A stretch of 64,000 nucleotides of DNA from Tuctoria greenei (GCA_036927565.1 JAYESD010000009.1:157936929-158000928), one strand, 5' to 3'. Positions 34,261-46,264 are shown, counted from the first letter of the stretch. The notes: generated by a model from the sequence alone, not told the origin. Made by a program: numbers and translations.

Positions 34261-35162
34261 GTCGTGCACATCTGATTGCTATTAGTTTTCAACTTCAAAA
34301 TGTTGTGTGTTTTTCGAAAATCTCATCTATTTTTCTTGAAAACTATGTTCTAAACTTCTCTTTGGTGAAAATGATCATAGTTTGAGTGTTGGTTGCTTAC
34401 TGATCATTTTTGTCAAAGATATTTGCAAAAACTTGTCCAAAATGTCCATATATACCTATATTTAGATCCCCAAGTGTTTGCACATTGCATACACTCAGGG
34501 GGAGTCGGACAAGTCTGACAAAAGTCAGACATGTCCGAAGTGGGTTTTAAGTCTGCAGAGAGAATTCGGACTTGTCCGAAGTACAAATTCGGACATGTCC
34601 GACGTGGGAAGTCTGAACCCCCTCAAAGAGGCCGACGGTTTCCTTTCCTTCTCTCTCTCCTCACTTCAAACCCTCATCTCCATCTCTCTCAAACCTCCCA
34701 AGGCGATCCACATTGCTTTTGAGGCTCTTGTGAGGAGTTCTTGAGGGAAAATCTCCCTCGAAGTTGGAGGATTCACATCCCCTTCGGAGTTCTTCAATCT
34801 TTTCTCCATCCGAAGGTATTTTTCTCATCTTTCCTCTCATTTCTAAATCTAGCGGCAAGTTTGCAAATTTAAGCCCTTGAAATTGTTCCTAGGCATGTTT
34901 ACTACCTTGGTGCAAAATTTGGTCGGTAGAAAAATTGATTTGCTTAGTTTCCTTAGCAATTAGGGTCAGTTCTGTACAGGTCGGACAAGTCTGACTCTGA
35001 AATTCGGACATGCCCGAAATTCCTGAGTCAGACAAGTCTGACTTTCCAGTCAGACATGTCCGATCCTATATAACTCTGAGACCTAATTTCTATCGAAACT
35101 ATCAAGTTAATTGCTCTATCTCTTTTGCTTTGACTCTTACATATCCTTGTATCTTTTTCTAG
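34261..35162 (+). promoter_or_regulatory. S2 pol-env interval: palindrome arrays, leader and putative 5'-UTR intron
   Basis: Array 1 (34505-34603; CGGACAAGTCTGAC, TCGGACATGTCCGACGTGGG) is the same unit as in the S2 LTR; even the GTCCGACGTGGG context recurs there. Next comes a pyrimidine-rich leader with CTCCCAAGGCGATCC, a word shared with S3. A possible donor AAG/GTATTT lies at 34816 and a pyrimidine-rich acceptor TATCTTTTTCTAG ends at 35162, two bases before the env-like ATG; the intron would be 347 bp. Array 2 (34980-35063) lies inside it. S3 has the same layout with 348 bp. Interpretation as an env promoter is inferred. Confidence 0.5.
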
Positions 35163-35164
35163 CT

Positions 35165-36637
35165 ATGGGTCACGACAAAAGAGGCAAGGAGCCCGCGGGT
35201 CCCGATTCTTCAGCTCAACCATCAAAGCGACCAAAGAAGGTGGTTGCCAAGCGACCCGCAAGCGGTCAGCTCACTATTCACGGTGGTCAGGGGGGCAGCT
35301 CGAGCTCCCAAGGGCAGCAAGAGATCGGACCGTTGGTTGTGCACTCTCCAGTTGGTGACACTCGACGCACGACCGACAGGGTGAATTATCGGAGGAACAT
35401 CCACGACACCATGCACATGAGAGATGTGCGGTGTTATGACATGCCAAGGGAGAGCAAGGATCCCCGTTTCTGGTGCTTCTTCCACATGGATTACTACCGG
35501 TCAGTCCTCACGACCAAGAAGAACCCAGTCACGGAGATGCAATGGGTTGATTGGAAGGCTGCATTAAAGAAGAAGGATTCCTATCTTCTCTTCATGGGGG
35601 TGCTCGGAGCTTGCGAGCACCATGGAGTCAGCGAGATCATGGGTCTCCAATACCCATGGAACAAGGAAGTCATCCTCCAATTTTATGCAATTGTGTTCTA
35701 TTGGGTTGACAAGCACGGCTTCACCTGGATGACCAATGGGGTGAAGTACGAAGTCAGCTAACAGGAGTTTGCCCGCATTCTCGGGATGGAGGACAGCCTG
35801 CAGCACTCACTGAAGATCCATGATATGGATATAGTGAACCTCCTGGAGATGGAGAGTTTCTATGAGGATGGGTATCCAGCCGACCCTCCTCATATCCACG
35901 GTCTCAAGCCATTCCATGCCGTGGTGAACCATCTGATCAGAAAGACCCTCTCGCCCAAGGATGGGGATGCCAACAGGATCAATCACAACAGCAGAAATCT
36001 GATCCAGCTCTTGGCAGGGGAGAAACAATTCAATGCTTTTGACTATATCTACGAGGAGATTTACCTCGCCTCGGAGACGCTGGCTAGGTATTGCTGCTAC
36101 GCCCCGTACCTGATGAAGCTAATTGAGACGGTGTCCGAGAAGAAGTTTGTGAAGGATGTGCCTCACAGGCGCCTCGTGCCTTAGAAGCCTTCCAAGCTTC
36201 ACCGCCCGATTCGAGCAGCTGCACTGGCACCGACACCAGCAGAGGGAGGACCCAGCTCCTCGAGGAGGAAGTCTGCTGAGCCTCCCAGCTCATCCTCCGT
36301 GCCCCAGCAGCAGCCGTCTTGCTCCTCAGGACTGCTCAAGATCCTCAAGTCGATCTTCACCATCTGCCGGTTGACTCAGCGCTTGGCAAAGAGGAACCAG
36401 AGGGACCTCGCAGCCATCAGGGAGCACCTCCAGCTTCCTCCAGTCGACGACGCCAGCTCAGACGAGGAGCCACTGGAGTTTCAGGAGCTCACCGAGCCGG
36501 AGATGGCATTCTTCACCAGCACCGGTGCCTCTTCCTCAGCACCTCCTGCAGCTCACGGTGACTCCAGCGAGGAGAGCGACTACGAGGAGGAGAGCAGCGA
36601 CGATGACAGAGACGACGACGAGGACGACACCGAGTAG
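35165..36637 (+). pseudogene. Sirevirus S2 env-like ORF with two premature stops
   Basis: 490 residues from MGHDKRGKEPAG; stops TAA 35759-35761 and TAG 36182-36184 lie where S3 has Gln. N-terminal basic part; middle domain with FHMDYYRSVL, YPWNKEVILQFYA, FTWMTNGVKY, QEFARIL and CCYAPYLMKLIE, matching S3 segment by segment; Ser/Pro/Gln linker; amphipathic helix (ILKSIFTICRLTQRLAKRNQRDL); acidic end (DDDRDDDEDDTE). The start is preferred over an in-frame ATG at 35111 because the latter lies upstream of the likely splice acceptor. Confidence 0.8.
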
Positions 36638-36664
36638 ACTAGGTCTTAGTGTCCACTTTTCTCC

Positions 36665-36696
36665 TTTTTGGTGCCTTGATGCCAAAGGGGGAGAAG
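36665..36696 (+). other. Conserved hairpin plus internal polypurine tract, S2
   Basis: Same block as at 5588 in S1: TTTTGG...GATGCCAAAGGGGGAGAAG, 28 bp after the env-like stop. The 350 bp between it and the PPT hold no gene. Confidence 0.6.
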
Positions 36697-37029
36697 TATT
36701 AGACTCTAGTGCTTATTCTTGGACATGGACATGTATCTAGTCATAATTTTCTATTGTGGTGTGTCTTGTACTTACTCGTTTATGACTTTTAATGTTTCAT
36801 GATGTTTATTGATGCCTTATGATAATCATTATGATGCTTCATTGATCTCGTGTGCATTTCTTCATTTGTATCACGTTATTGCACACACACGAGCATATAG
36901 GCACCCCACGACGATTGAGTGTATATGAGTTTTTTATTGTTATTCCAAAAGCTCATATACACTTGAGACTCAAAACTTCTATCAAATCTTATTTTTGTCG
37001 AAGACTTTAGTTGGTTGTCATCAATCACC

Positions 37030-37042
37030 AAAAAGGGGGAGA
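37030..37042 (+). other. Polypurine tract of S2
   Basis: AAAAAGGGGGAGA directly before the 3' LTR (37044), in the invariant GTTGTCATCAATCACC context. Confidence 0.85.
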
Positions 37043-37043
37043 T

Positions 37044-38518
37044 TGTAAGTGCATCTAGGTCCCTTGTGGGTTTTGGTGGATTGATGATGAACCATTAAAG
37101 TGCTAATGAACTTGGTTGAGCATGAGTGCAGATCCGAAGTACGGAATGGAGCTTTGAAGAAAGACGGCAAAAGGAGAAAAGTTGTGGCGAAGAAGAATAG
37201 AAATAGGGTTTTCTATTTTCTCCTTGAGTCGTAGGAAAAACCATACTATTAAGAGGGACACGACGCGTAGACACTTAGTGAGTCATTCGGGTGCTCAACC
37301 CCTTAGTAGAAGATTTTAGTAGGGCCTTTGTGGCTTGGGCGGACTTGTCTGACTTGTGGTGTCAGACATGTACGAATTCCCTCTGTTGGAATTCGGACAT
37401 GTCTGAATCTGTAAGTCAGACATGTCCGAATTGGCACTAGAAGGGTTCCAGTGAGAGTTCCAGTGAAGTTTCGGACTTGTCCGAACCTGGGGGTCGGACA
37501 TGTCCGAGATGGATCTGTTCCCAGGGACTAAGGAAAATTTTCTAAGTCCCAAAGAGTCAGACTTGTCCGAGTTCTATCTGCAGAATTTTAGACATGTCCG
37601 AGATTGTATGTCAGACATGTCTGAAGTGGTTTTGGTCACACAAGTGTGAAGTGAAAGGCCTGACCTTTGAGGTCAGACATGTCCGACTTTGTGTCAGACA
37701 TGTCCGACGTGGGCTGTGTCAAACGGCTCTAATGACTTTTTGGAGTATAAATAGTGGGTGGTTTTGACCCACCAACTATGCCTAACACCCCTGAATAGTT
37801 CTGAACGCCTATTTGAACTCAAGAACCTCTCTCCACTTGTTCTTCACCTCTAGAGCCCAAATTCGAATTTTTGGGAGAGTGAAGAGTGCTTTGTGAGGAT
37901 TGGGAGAAACGGTTTGTTGAGGGGTTGAGCAACGTGTGATTCGCTAAGTTTCTTCGTGATTGCGTGTTTGTTGCTCTTGGGGTTCTCCCCTAGACGGTTA
38001 GGCGTCACCCCGCGATTTCTTTGTGATCTCTTGTAATCGGGGAGTTTGTAACAATCTTTGTGATAGTGGAAGATCGGGAGTTGGCCCTTGTGGCAACTCG
38101 TGAGGGAAAGGCTAGAGAAGGCCTGGTCCCTTGTGGACTCCTCAACGGGGATGTAGGATCCTTTGTGGTTCCGAACCTCGGGATAAAATCGTTTGTCTCT
38201 TGTTGTTCTTTCGTTCTCGCAAGTTTTGATTCTAGTGTTTTTCCGTGTGCTATCTCTCCCTCAGCTTTCTTTCTACTCCATACTTCGTGTAGAACTGCTA
38301 GGGATCGATATCTCTCACTAGATCGCTTAAAAATTGGATTTTTTATCTGATCGTGCAGATAATCTCGGACTTATCCGACCCAGGTCAGACTTGTCCGACT
38401 TAGGTCAGACAAGTCCGACTAGAAGTCAGACAAGTCCGACTTCTTTGTTTTCATAACTCTGAATTAAGTTTAAATTATCGATTATCGCCTATTCATCCCC
38501 CCTCTAGGCCGCCTTTCA
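37044..38518 (+). repeat. 3' LTR of S2 (1475 bp)
   Basis: TGTAAGTGCATC ... CCTTTCA. TATAAATA at 37746-37753. It has 54 bp more than the 5' LTR; the extra piece contains palindrome half-sites and is bordered by TCAGACATGT(C)CGAATT repeats, fitting a deletion between direct repeats in the 5' LTR. Confidence 0.9.
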
Positions 38519-40883
38519 TTTCCTCACCCTTGACCCATTCTTCGCGCTCACAGAGCCCCTTACGCTCCTCCTCCAGTTCCTTGAGGCTATGCTCGAAGGA
38601 CGCGACGACTTGACAAAAACTGGAGCGAGCGTTGTCAATGGCCAGCTCCAAAGGAATGGGCGCTGGACCAGATAGGGGCACTCCAGCCCCCGTCTCCACC
38701 AAGTCATCCACCGTCAACCGGGAGCGACTACCTTGTGAAGGTGGTGGCATTTGCGGGCTCAAGACACCTGGGGCCTCTGTCGGATTCTCCGGTGCAACCG
38801 CAGACGCTTCTGGCTCCACCCCCGATGCCTGAAAAGCGAGGCGTGTGCCCGGATCCTCCGCGGCTGGAAACACACCCACGGGCACGCTGGGTGCCGCTGT
38901 CTGAGGCACTGGGGTGGGAGCCGATACTCCGACCACCGCCAGGGCAGCCTCCCCAATTGCTGCAGCGGTAGGTAGGGGGTCAACTCCTCTACCGCCCGTG
39001 GCTCGCTGACCGTAACCCCCTCAGCGCCTGACAAGGGGGCCGACCCCTCCGCTATGTCCGGCTGAGACGTCGGGGCCCCTTCGGGAGACGGCGCGGGAGC
39101 TGACTCCTCAGTGGCACCCGACACCAAGGGCTGGGATACCGACGACTCCTGGTCCAGCTGGAGCTCTAGAACCCCCTCGGAGGATGGCGCGGGAACCATC
39201 TCCTCGGCGGCCCTTGGCACCGAGAGCGAAGTTTCCGCCAACTCTTGAGTAGGGCCGACGTTTAGCACCTCCACCTCTACAGGAGCCTCGGGGGTTACTG
39301 GCTCCGCTGCTGGAGCTTCGGTTGCCACCAGATCAACATTCGGAACCTCCGGATCGGCCGCAGTCGCGCTTAGGGTTGGAACTGCCCTTGTCTCGGCCGG
39401 GGCCGCCGCCGTCGCCTGGGCAGGTGCAGGAGTAGGAGCTGAAGCACCTTCCTGCTCGACCCCCTGTGACACCGGGGGTACGATAGTTGCCTCGCCATCC
39501 TTGGAAGCACTGCACAACCAAGAGAGAAACGTTTAAAGGAAGACCTTGACCTAAAGAAGGTATGAAGCGGGGAGCTCAGTTGCTTACCTCGGGAAGCCAC
39601 AGGTGTCGCGGAGACGGAGCCGTTTTGGCGCAGGGCTGGAGCCAGTGTCTGAAGGACCCGATGTGGCCGGAGCCTCAGGCCTCTCAGGAGCTTGACCTGG
39701 AGCCGGAGCTGGGACCTCCCTGGCCGGAGCAGCCTCTATTTGAAGGGAACCTTCGGAGCTTGGTCTTGTACTTAGCACCGTGGCGGGAGGTGGCCCCCCG
39801 GAGCCAGAGCTCGCAGGAGGCCCCGGAGCCAGATGGGGTAGCTCGCTGGAGGCACCAACGTGACTTCCGTCACCCCGCACCAGTTTCCTCTTGCGGGTGG
39901 AAGGCTCCATCGAGGCCTCGCCCTTGTCGGAGCTGACGACTCCCCCCCCCCTGGGCAGAGGGAACTGGGGCCGAACCCCCGGAGGTCCCCGGGGCGCTGG
40001 TTGCCGAAGGAGCTCTCCTAGCCGTGATCCCTATGTCATCCAGCCTTGGCATCAGTTTCCGGAGCTCCCGACAGAAATCAGGAACCGTGTTCAGAGGTGG
40101 ATAGGAATACTGGAGGCTCAAGATACTCGAGTGAGGTACTGGGCTTACTCTGGAACTTCTTCAGCAAGTCCTTCAGTGATTTGTCTTTTACCTGGGTGTT
40201 CGCATCCCGCGGTGTGAATGTCCACCCCATCCATTCCCTGAACTTTAGTGGCGCCCACCTGTTCCTCAGGAAGTTCTCGAAGACCATCAGGGGGGTTACT
40301 CCGCCATCTACACAGCCTTCGATCCTAGCCACAACGGGCTTGTATGCCAACGACGGCTCTGGGACCTCGTTCCAGAGGTCCATGTCCACGTTCAGAAGGC
40401 ACTCAGGCAGCTCCAGCTTCTCATGCCAGTCCACAGCGATGATCACCCACTCCTTCCACTCATCCCATTTACCGTAGGAAAAGGTGTCCAAGTACTTGAA
40501 AGGGGTCGGCTTCCGCTTCACAAAGTAGTACATCCCGATCAACTCGTTCACCTTCTCGGTAGTCTGCAGAGTGAAGACATTTTGGAAGAGCTCCAGACTG
40601 GGCCGTACCCCCACCCACATTTCACAGGGTGGGGCCCGAGGAAGTGTAGCTGGATGCCGTAGAACTCCAGCAAGGTCATCAAGAAGGATGAAAAGGGGGG
40701 AAGCAGGCTGACCATGGCGTACCCCTGGAAGAAGACCATGTCGCCGGCATTCTTCTTCTTGAAAGGGAGTTCGCTGGTGCAGATCCTGCCATCAAAGGAC
40801 TCATGGGACCATCCCATGTAGGCCCAGAACTTCTTCAGCCCCTTCTTGGTCTTGATCTTGCTGGCGGGAAGACCCAACTCCAT
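38519..40883 (-). pseudogene. aORF of G2, exon 1 and 5' half of exon 2
   Basis: Start MELGLPASKIKTKK at 40883. Exon 1 carries the putative gypsy-type transposon domain (AYMGWSHESFDG; GDMVFFQGYAMVSLLPPFSSF; MWVGVRPSLELFQNVF; YYFVKRKPTPFKYL). A deletion with frameshift near 40622-40640 removes the middle of the block. Two more frame changes lie near 40085-40110 and at the C run 39943-39952. Intron 39587-39510 (78 bp, GAG/GTAAGC...TGCAG) is phase 2 and joins ...GFPR-S/ASKDGEA in frame. Exon 2 is Pro/Ala/Glu-rich, then coiled coil (ELEEERKGLCEREEW), cut by S2 at 38519. Another frameshift is near 38950-38990. Confidence 0.75.
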
Positions 40884-41387
40884 GGCGGCAAGTTGGAGGT
40901 CAGAAAGGTTGGATGAGCAGAAAGCTAGGGTTCGAAGCTGAAGGATGTGAGAAGGCAACAAGGGCTCAAAGTGCGGGCGCAAATGGAGGGGTGAAGAGTA
41001 TGTGACTTGTGCTAGTCTCTTCTTAAGTACGGGCCCGTGGTGTTGGGACGGAAACCGCTGGCACCAAGATATTGGGGCTACCCGCCTTATGACTGGTGGA
41101 CCAAGAGCCTGAACCAGCGGGAAGGCCAAGCAGCCGCCTCAAGGTAGCTATTTTTGCAGGGGAGAATTCAAAACTCTAGCGCGAAGACGTAATGGGCACG
41201 TGGAACCGAAACGAATTTAGTATCGGGAACCGGCGCCCGTCAGTGGAGCAATATCAGCGAACAAAGATTTTTTCAGCTGCATTAAAGGAAGTCCTTAAAG
41301 CCGCATCACGGGGATTCAGAATGGCCCCACCACGGGTACAACTGCCTCTCCAAGGAAGTTTCTCCCCTAGGTGGGCCTGGGGACCAC
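40884..41387. other. Interval between G2 aORF start and 3' LTR
   Basis: Leader of the antisense gene; minus-strand TATA-like TACTTAAGAAG at 41030-41020, about 140 nt before the aORF ATG. The last bases before the LTR (GTGGGCCTGGGGACCAC) are the PPT side. No gene. Confidence 0.4.
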
Positions 41388-42422
41388 TGTCGGTGCCTGG
41401 CGAACTGGGTATACCTGGGTACAGGGATAAAAGAACATTGGGCCCACCGCCCACCAGGGCGGGGCCTGACATGGGCCCAGAGCGCTACGTGGCAAGTGGT
41501 ACAGTGGATCCCTCCGTCGAGGGAAAGTCCAGTGCCTCCATGCTGATCGCAGCCCTGGGCCCACCACCTTGCCGGGGAATGATCCGACGAGGCCGCTAGA
41601 ATGGCGGCTCCATACCTCCCCTCCTGGGAAGAGGGTCCGATACTGCGACAATCCCCACAGCTTCGGGTCCACCCCCCTAGACCCGGATGTCCCTCTAAGG
41701 GTCCTACGCTGCTAGTTTCTAGCAGCTCCGGACTCAACCTCCGGGAACTGAGCATCCCGCTGAGGTAAGGGCTGGGAGGTGCCACGTGACAGGCGACACC
41801 GAGCCTGAGCTTTCCCACGGAAGGCTCAGAGAAGGGGGGGGGGCGAGGACGCCAAAGCTAGGACGCGCATGTTCCCTAGGCGAGCGGGAGCTCACACTCA
41901 TAAGTCAAGTGTACTGTGGCCGGTCTTGTCATAACTGGTCAGAGCCAAACTACTACGTACGGCGGACCAATGAGAAGCCCCAACGGGACAGACAAGACAT
42001 GGCCAACTATGATGAGGGGACTATTAGTAGCCCTGCAACAGGGTGTGGGCAGGCGGCATATTGAAGCCGTTGTCAGGGGATAACATTTACACCCAGATCT
42101 TAGGGAGGATTTGGTATGCCCGGGGCCATTTGTCGGTCCTCGGGCCCCACTTGTAAGCTGCTCGACCTTGGACTATAAAAAGACTGAGTGGCCACCGACT
42201 TAGACAACTTCGCTCAGACTAAGATACGGACTCAAGGAATACAACACACAAACCACCGTGGAGTAGGATATTACGCTCAGGCGGCCCAAACCACGTAAAT
42301 CCCTCATGTTCATCATCCAGTGCATTTGATCTTGCTAGGACTAGCCCCCCGATAACACATCGAACCTCCGCGGATCACACCCGAGTAGGTCCGGGGGAGG
42401 TGTCATTTTAGACACCTCAACA
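41388..42422 (+). repeat. 3' LTR of G2 (1035 bp)
   Basis: TGTCGGTGCCTGG ... CTCAACA. TATAAAAA near 42174-42181; one CACGTG at about 41781 and a CTACGTGG at 41484. The next base (42423) is integrase sequence of G3. Confidence 0.85.
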
Positions 42423-42803
42423 CAGTCCTTCCTCCAGAGATCACCTTGGGGTCCCTCCGGGTCCGGACCTTCAACGAAGCCACACGGGACAAGCTCCAGC
42501 GTGAAGACCTTGACCTCGTCGACGAGGGAAGGTGCCAAGCAGCTGTTCGGAATGCACGTTATCGCCAAGCGCTCCAGTGCTACCATCAAAGGCATGTGCG
42601 TGACCGACAGCTTGAAGAAGGCGACCTGGTGCTCCGGAAAATATTAACTTGTGAAGGGATGAACAAACTTTCCCCCAACTGGGAGGGTCCCTTCTGAGTC
42701 ATTAAAGTATCCCGACCAGGATGCGTTCGCTTGGCAACTGAGGGTGGGATCCCACTTCCCAATCCTTGGAACATCAAGCACCTCCGTAAGTTTTATGCTT
42801 AGA
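42423..42803 (+). pseudogene. G3 integrase, C-terminal fragment
   Basis: AVLPPEITLGSLR, REDLDLVDEGR, LSPNWEGPF and NPWNIKHLRKFY align with the end of the G1 integrase. A TGA at 42695-42697 interrupts it. The catalytic core is absent because G2 inserted upstream. Confidence 0.85.
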
Positions 42804-43900
42804 ATCACGGAGTTGAGTCTGTAATTACACACAATGCATGTTGTAGAGTCATTATACAGAGATGAGCAAGTCCTCCGGGAGAACACCCGGACCCCTACGG
42901 GAGGGTCTGGGAAGTTCAAGTAACACTTGACACAGTCACAACACTAAAAGTGTAACTACTTGCTCTGGGATAGTACAAGATGTATAGCACATTTAGCAGG
43001 GTCCAGGACCCTAAGTGTGTCCTTGTCTCCCCTGTAATTCGGACCTATAATGAAAGGCATTGTTGTGTGAAAACAGACTCCACGTGCACTTACTTTTGTA
43101 CAAGGCTCAGTATATCAAATTATTTTTACCTCACTTGTCTATAATGAAGTTATGAAAATCTTTTTGAACTTTTTTCAAGTAATTCACATGTATTACAAGC
43201 CTTATTGATAGTCTTTTCGGATCATAACATTGCTTCATAGTCTACTTACCTGAACGCCAAGCCAACATAGGTCCGGAGTGCGCTATCGACTTAGCCTGGT
43301 CCTGCACCCTAAGTACGCCGCTCTACCTACACCACGACATGACTTAGTAGGGTGAGTACTAAAAAGGCATGTGGATCTAGGAAGATTATATCAAAACGCT
43401 TGTTATCATGTTGAGTTTCTTCGGATCTAAAGTCCAAATAAGAATAATAAGTCACAACCAATTTATAGAAAAGAGGACGAATTTTACTTTCTCTCTTGCC
43501 TTTAATGTGTAGGAAAAGCAAAAATTCATAGTGATGGTAGACGATGCCGAAGTTAGTAAGATCCGACATCTCCCAAGATAGGTCCGCCATCAACATCTAA
43601 TATGTTGACACCGGAGCTACCAAGCTCCGACCATTCCAGGGGGCCTGTCTTCGACACTTCAAAATTGAAGACTTCGGACTTAAAATCTACAAGTACAAAG
43701 CAACCAAGTTATCAACATACTGTCATAACCTTTGGTACATGTACACACCTCAACTGTACACATGTACCAGGGGGCCAACAAGACACGACACAGTATATTG
43801 AAGACAAAGTGAAATCCAAGGAAAAAAGGAGGATTTCATTAGGATTACAAAATTGAGATTACAAGGGACAAAAGGAGAAAAGTCCTAGCTACTTGAGGAT
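42804..43900. other. G3 non-coding interval
   Basis: No supported gene. It contains one unit of the AGCTCCGACC...AGGGGGCC type (about 43617-43648), corresponding to the minisatellites of G1 and G2 but not amplified. It also holds a short inverted TGTACA-rich segment (43735-43770). Confidence 0.5.
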
Positions 43901-44698
43901 CTAGGTCCTGTGGAAAAACGAAGTAACCTTCTCAGCAGCTTCTTGGACACTAGCCCTAGCGACATCCTCCTCCTCCGCGATGATTCCTTCAAAGACCGGA
44001 TCAAGGGAGAACTGGGGGTCTCGGCTCCGGTAACATGCCAAGACACACTCAACGGCGTTCTTGGCCAAGGATTTACCCTCCGTCTCCAGTTGATCGGTGA
44101 TGACGCCACCCATCGCGTCGAGTTTGCTGCCAGTAGAGCCAAGTGCCGCTAGCGTCTGGTCCAACTCCTGCGCTGGGTCTTCTGGGCATACTGGACTGAA
44201 ACCAAGAGGCACAAGGGCCCTGTCCGCATGCCCTAGGAAGTCCCATAACATCAAGGACTTAGTTGCATTTGAGCTCCGCAGCTCTTCCAGTGACCTCTGG
44301 GCGGCTGCAAGCTCCAAACCTTCACGGGCAAGCTGCTCGGCCAACTTAGCATGTTGCTGCATGTTTTCAGCAACCTGCTTCTCCCAGTCGGCTAGCTCCG
44401 TCTCCCAGAGGTGGATGCGGTTCCGCCTCTCAGCTAGGTCCTTTTCCCCGCCCTTGACTCTCTCCTCCCTAGCGGCAACGTCAGACTCTCTTTTTGAGAG
44501 CTCTTGCCCCACCTTCCAGTTATTCTTCCTCTCTTCCTCCTTCGATAGATCCAGTTTTTTGCTGCGATCTGCCAATTTTTTCTCACCCAGAGTCAACTTC
44601 TGGGTGACCTCCGCCTCTCTCCTCACCACATCCTCCTGCTACCCCAAGAGTTTTTCCTCCCTCGCCTCCAGGTCCGCTCGACGCTTTAGGAGAGTTTC
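43901..44698 (-). pseudogene. aORF of G3, 3' half of exon 2
   Basis: Coiled coil (REAEVTQKLTLGEKKLADR; AAREERVKGGEKDLAERRN; LADWEKQVAENMQQH), then the conserved C-terminal block (MLWDFLGHADRALVPLGFSP; GVITDQLETEGKSLAK; CYRSRDPQFSLD), ending HRT-stop at 43901. One in-frame TAG at 44639-44641. This is the longest uninterrupted C-terminus of the three aORFs. Confidence 0.8.
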
Positions 44699-46262
44699 TG
44701 AAAGTGCATCTAGGACTCCCTTGTGGGTTTTGGATGATTTATGACAAGCAATTGGGACCCTAATCCTTTTGTTGAGATGAATGCAGGAAAATGATGAAAA
44801 ATGAGTAAAATGCCAAAAAGAGGGAAATTAAGAAGGAGAATGAATTTGAGCTCAAGAAGAAGAAATTAGTAGATTAGTATGTATGGAGTGTGTTAAGGAA
44901 ACACACCCAAGAGCTCAATCTCACTTAATCACACACACACACAATGCACAAAACCATACAGGACCGGACTAGTCCGATATCAGCCAGACTAGTCCGATAT
45001 AACATTCTGCACAAGATCGGACAAGTCCGGTCTCCACCGGACTAGTCCGATATCTTTCTGTTCCACCTCGGACTAGTCCTCCCCAGTGCGGACTAGTCCT
45101 CAACACAATGCACAAGTCACTAGATCGGACAAGTCCGGTCACCACCGGACTAGTCCGATACCCTTTCTGATCAACTTCGGACAAGTCCGGTGGTTACACG
45201 GACTAGTCGGATATACACTCTGATCTAAATCGGACAAGTCCTCCAAGTGCGGACTTGTCGTTCCAAACACTTAGGGTTTCACAGAACCGGACAAGTCCGA
45301 TAGCAACCGGACAAGTCCGAAGATTTCCAGCAGCGAAATCGGACAAGTCCGTTTTTCAATCGGACTAGTCCGATATTCCTGGACACTTAGGGTTTGCCTC
45401 ACACAGCACACCGGACTAGTCCGGTCTCCACCACGGACTAGTCCGATCTTTCTGAACCCTAACGGTAATTTCTAGAAACCCCATATAAATAGAGGTGCAC
45501 GGCCCACTTTTAAAACTCTCTTGAACCCTAGCGCCGTCACACCTCCCAAGAGACTCAAAAACCATCTCTCTCCACGAAATTAAGTGCAAAATCGATCAAT
45601 CCTTTGAAGATCACTTGTAGATCATTGGAGAGGCACTTTGCACACGATTGAGCTCTTGGTTTGAATCTCTAACACACTCTTGCATCTCAATTTGTATATT
45701 TCGAAGTGTGTTATTGGTGGTTTTAAAACTTGTAATCAAGGGAGCTCTCAACTTGTGAGATCGCCCCTTCAACTTGGTGATTTACCCATGTGTGATTAGT
45801 GGAAGAGGATTGGCCTCCGTGGCGATCCGACGAGGGAAGGGTTGTTGAAGACCCGGTCCTTTTGTGGGCTCCTCAACGTGGACGTAGGCTGCCTTCGTGG
45901 TAACCGAACCACGGGATAAATCTTGTGTCTTGTTTGTTTGTGTTCATCATTCTAGTTGATCAACATTATCTAGGGTTTGATTCATTTTGTTGAATTGAAG
46001 TTAAATAGTTGAACAAGAATCATACTTGCAATAAAACTTAACATACAACTATTGAACTGTCATTAAAGTTTATATTTCCGCTGCAAACGACAACGAAACA
46101 ATCAAATTGACCTAACTTGATCAACCTAGCCCGTGAAATCCGGACTAGTCCGCACTTTACCGGACTAGTCCGATATATCTGGATTTGACCTTTTTGTTGA
46201 AGTGCTACAGGAACCGAGAAATTCAAGAAGGCCTATTCACCCCCCCTCTAGGCCTACATTCA
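44699..46262 (+). repeat. 5' LTR of S3 (1564 bp)
   Basis: TGAAAGTGCATCTAGG ... CTACATTCA. Palindrome array 1 (44964-45456) holds about 18 units of CGGACTAGTCCG, CGGACAAGTCCG or one-base variants, one per about 27 bp. Then CCTAACGGTAA (AACGG at 45461) and TATAAATA at 45484-45491 (23 nt apart). Two more palindromes lie near the LTR end (46141-46173). Confidence 0.95.
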
Positions 46263-46264
46263 AT

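Larger units (their letters stand above)
27288..38518 (+). mobile_element. Sirevirus S2, complete in structure, decayed genes
   Basis: 5' LTR, initiator-Met PBS, gag, pol, promoter-like interval, env-like ORF, internal PPT, PPT and 3' LTR are all present in order. LTRs differ at about 30 positions by eye plus one 54-bp indel, so it is clearly older than S3. The five bases before (CCGGG) and after (TTTCC) do not match, so there is no recognisable target duplication. It lies in exon 2 of the G2 aORF, in the opposite direction to it. Confidence 0.9.
25749..42422 (+). mobile_element. Tat-type Ty3/gypsy element G2 (5'-truncated, with Sirevirus S2 inside)
   Basis: Only the part after integrase is left: minisatellite, aORF (minus strand, split by S2) and 3' LTR. 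The left edge is a direct join of the (TA)n flank to the minisatellite; the 5' LTR, gag and pol are gone. On the right the LTR ends at 42422 inside the integrase gene of G3, so G2 is a guest of G3. Confidence 0.8.

Noticed and set aside
44964..45456. Short regularly repeated palindromes resembling a CRISPR-like array
   Set aside because: Plant nuclear LTR, irregular spacing, no unique spacers of constant length, no cas genes; they belong to the Sirevirus LTR.
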